Source: Lichenicoccus sp964235615
GTDB taxonomy: Bacteria > Pseudomonadota > Alphaproteobacteria > Acetobacterales > Acetobacteraceae
DNA: 15,095 nucleotides
Assembly: GCA_964235615.1 (NCBI GenBank)
Contig: CAXSEE010000104.1
Coordinates: forward strand, 1-15,095
Reading direction: 5' to 3'
Positions 14,903 to 15,095 of this stretch are shown here, one piece after another; positions within the stretch are counted from its first letter, which is position 1; each line of letters starts with the position of its first letter. The position numbers and the translations under genes were made by a program. The notes under the pieces were generated by a model. The model ran no database searches, was not told the origin of the DNA, and was given only the letters and a program-made list of their open reading frames with translations.

Positions 14903-15095
14903 GAGATCACCCGATAATCCGCGCTGGCGGCCACCTGGCGCGGCTTTCTGCGCTTCCGGTGCTCACGGACATTAAGTCCGCTCCGCTCCGGTTCTCGAAC
15001 GCCACGCCATGTGACTCGCCAGCACGAATTCTCGGGCGACCTCCCCTTGGGATACGGAGGAAGTGTTTTGCAGGTTTCTCTTCTGGGGCGGGTTG
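14903..15095. other. 193-bp tail after secB, no confident gene; possible repeat or gene-remnant sequence
   Basis: No ORF with a ribosome site and family resemblance is visible. A minus-strand frame reads GVAFENRSGADLMSVSTGS and ends at a stop near 14912; it looks like the end of a coding or repeated sequence that enters from the right. A short hairpin, CGGAC-ATTAA-GTCCG, lies at about 14968-14982 without a T-run. Whether this is a repeat family, a decayed gene or a terminator for secB cannot be settled here. Confidence 0.4.

Noticed and set aside
1..15095. CRISPR array, tRNA, rRNA, prophage or toxin-antitoxin module
   Set aside because: I saw no regularly spaced repeats, tRNA-like cloverleaf, rRNA sequence or phage or toxin genes on either strand.

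Overview
The window is GC-rich throughout its right two thirds and reads like an alphaproteobacterial chromosome, most likely from the Acetobacteraceae or a relative. The best evidence is the right-hand core block, where a Tim44-domain protein and the lytic transglycosylase MltA run leftwards and SecB runs rightwards; that combination is familiar from alphaproteobacteria. The taxonomic call is an inference from gene content, not from a marker gene.

Layout, left to right. Positions 1-121 (minus) hold the N-terminus of an alpha/beta-hydrolase-like protein cut by the window edge. It is divergent from a LysR-type regulator (235-1101, plus), and a 24-bp dyad lies between them. After a 367-bp stretch without a convincing gene comes a YoaK/DUF1275 membrane protein (1469-2101, plus). 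Positions 2127-3083 on the minus strand are a patchwork of broken genes: a PTP-like phosphatase that has lost its C-terminal end, an internal piece of an alpha/beta hydrolase related to the one at the left edge, and the decayed C-terminal end of a DDE transposase. An MFS exporter (3224-4555, plus) closes this accessory-looking part.

Positions 10465-4577 (minus) are a complete tripartite RND efflux operon in the order outer-membrane factor, membrane fusion protein, RND pump. It has short intercistronic gaps and a 26-bp tandem duplication plus hairpin between the first two genes. Upstream, on the same strand, lies a beta-class DNA methyltransferase with no restriction partner in view (11451-10636).

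The right end is housekeeping: mltA (12827-11643) and a Tim44-domain gene (13553-12861) form a leftward pair. A histidine-phosphatase-family gene (13736-14290) and secB (14375-14902) run rightwards. The last 193 bp contain no confident gene but look like a fragment of a repeated or decayed sequence.

Functionally the window combines envelope and export functions (RND pump, MFS exporter, MltA, SecB, Tim44-like) with two potential regulators (LysR and the methyltransferase). I see no phage-defence island, CRISPR array, tRNA or rRNA. The most informative unusual parts are the recombination scar at 2127-2725, the duplicated gene junction in the efflux operon and the orphan methyltransferase.
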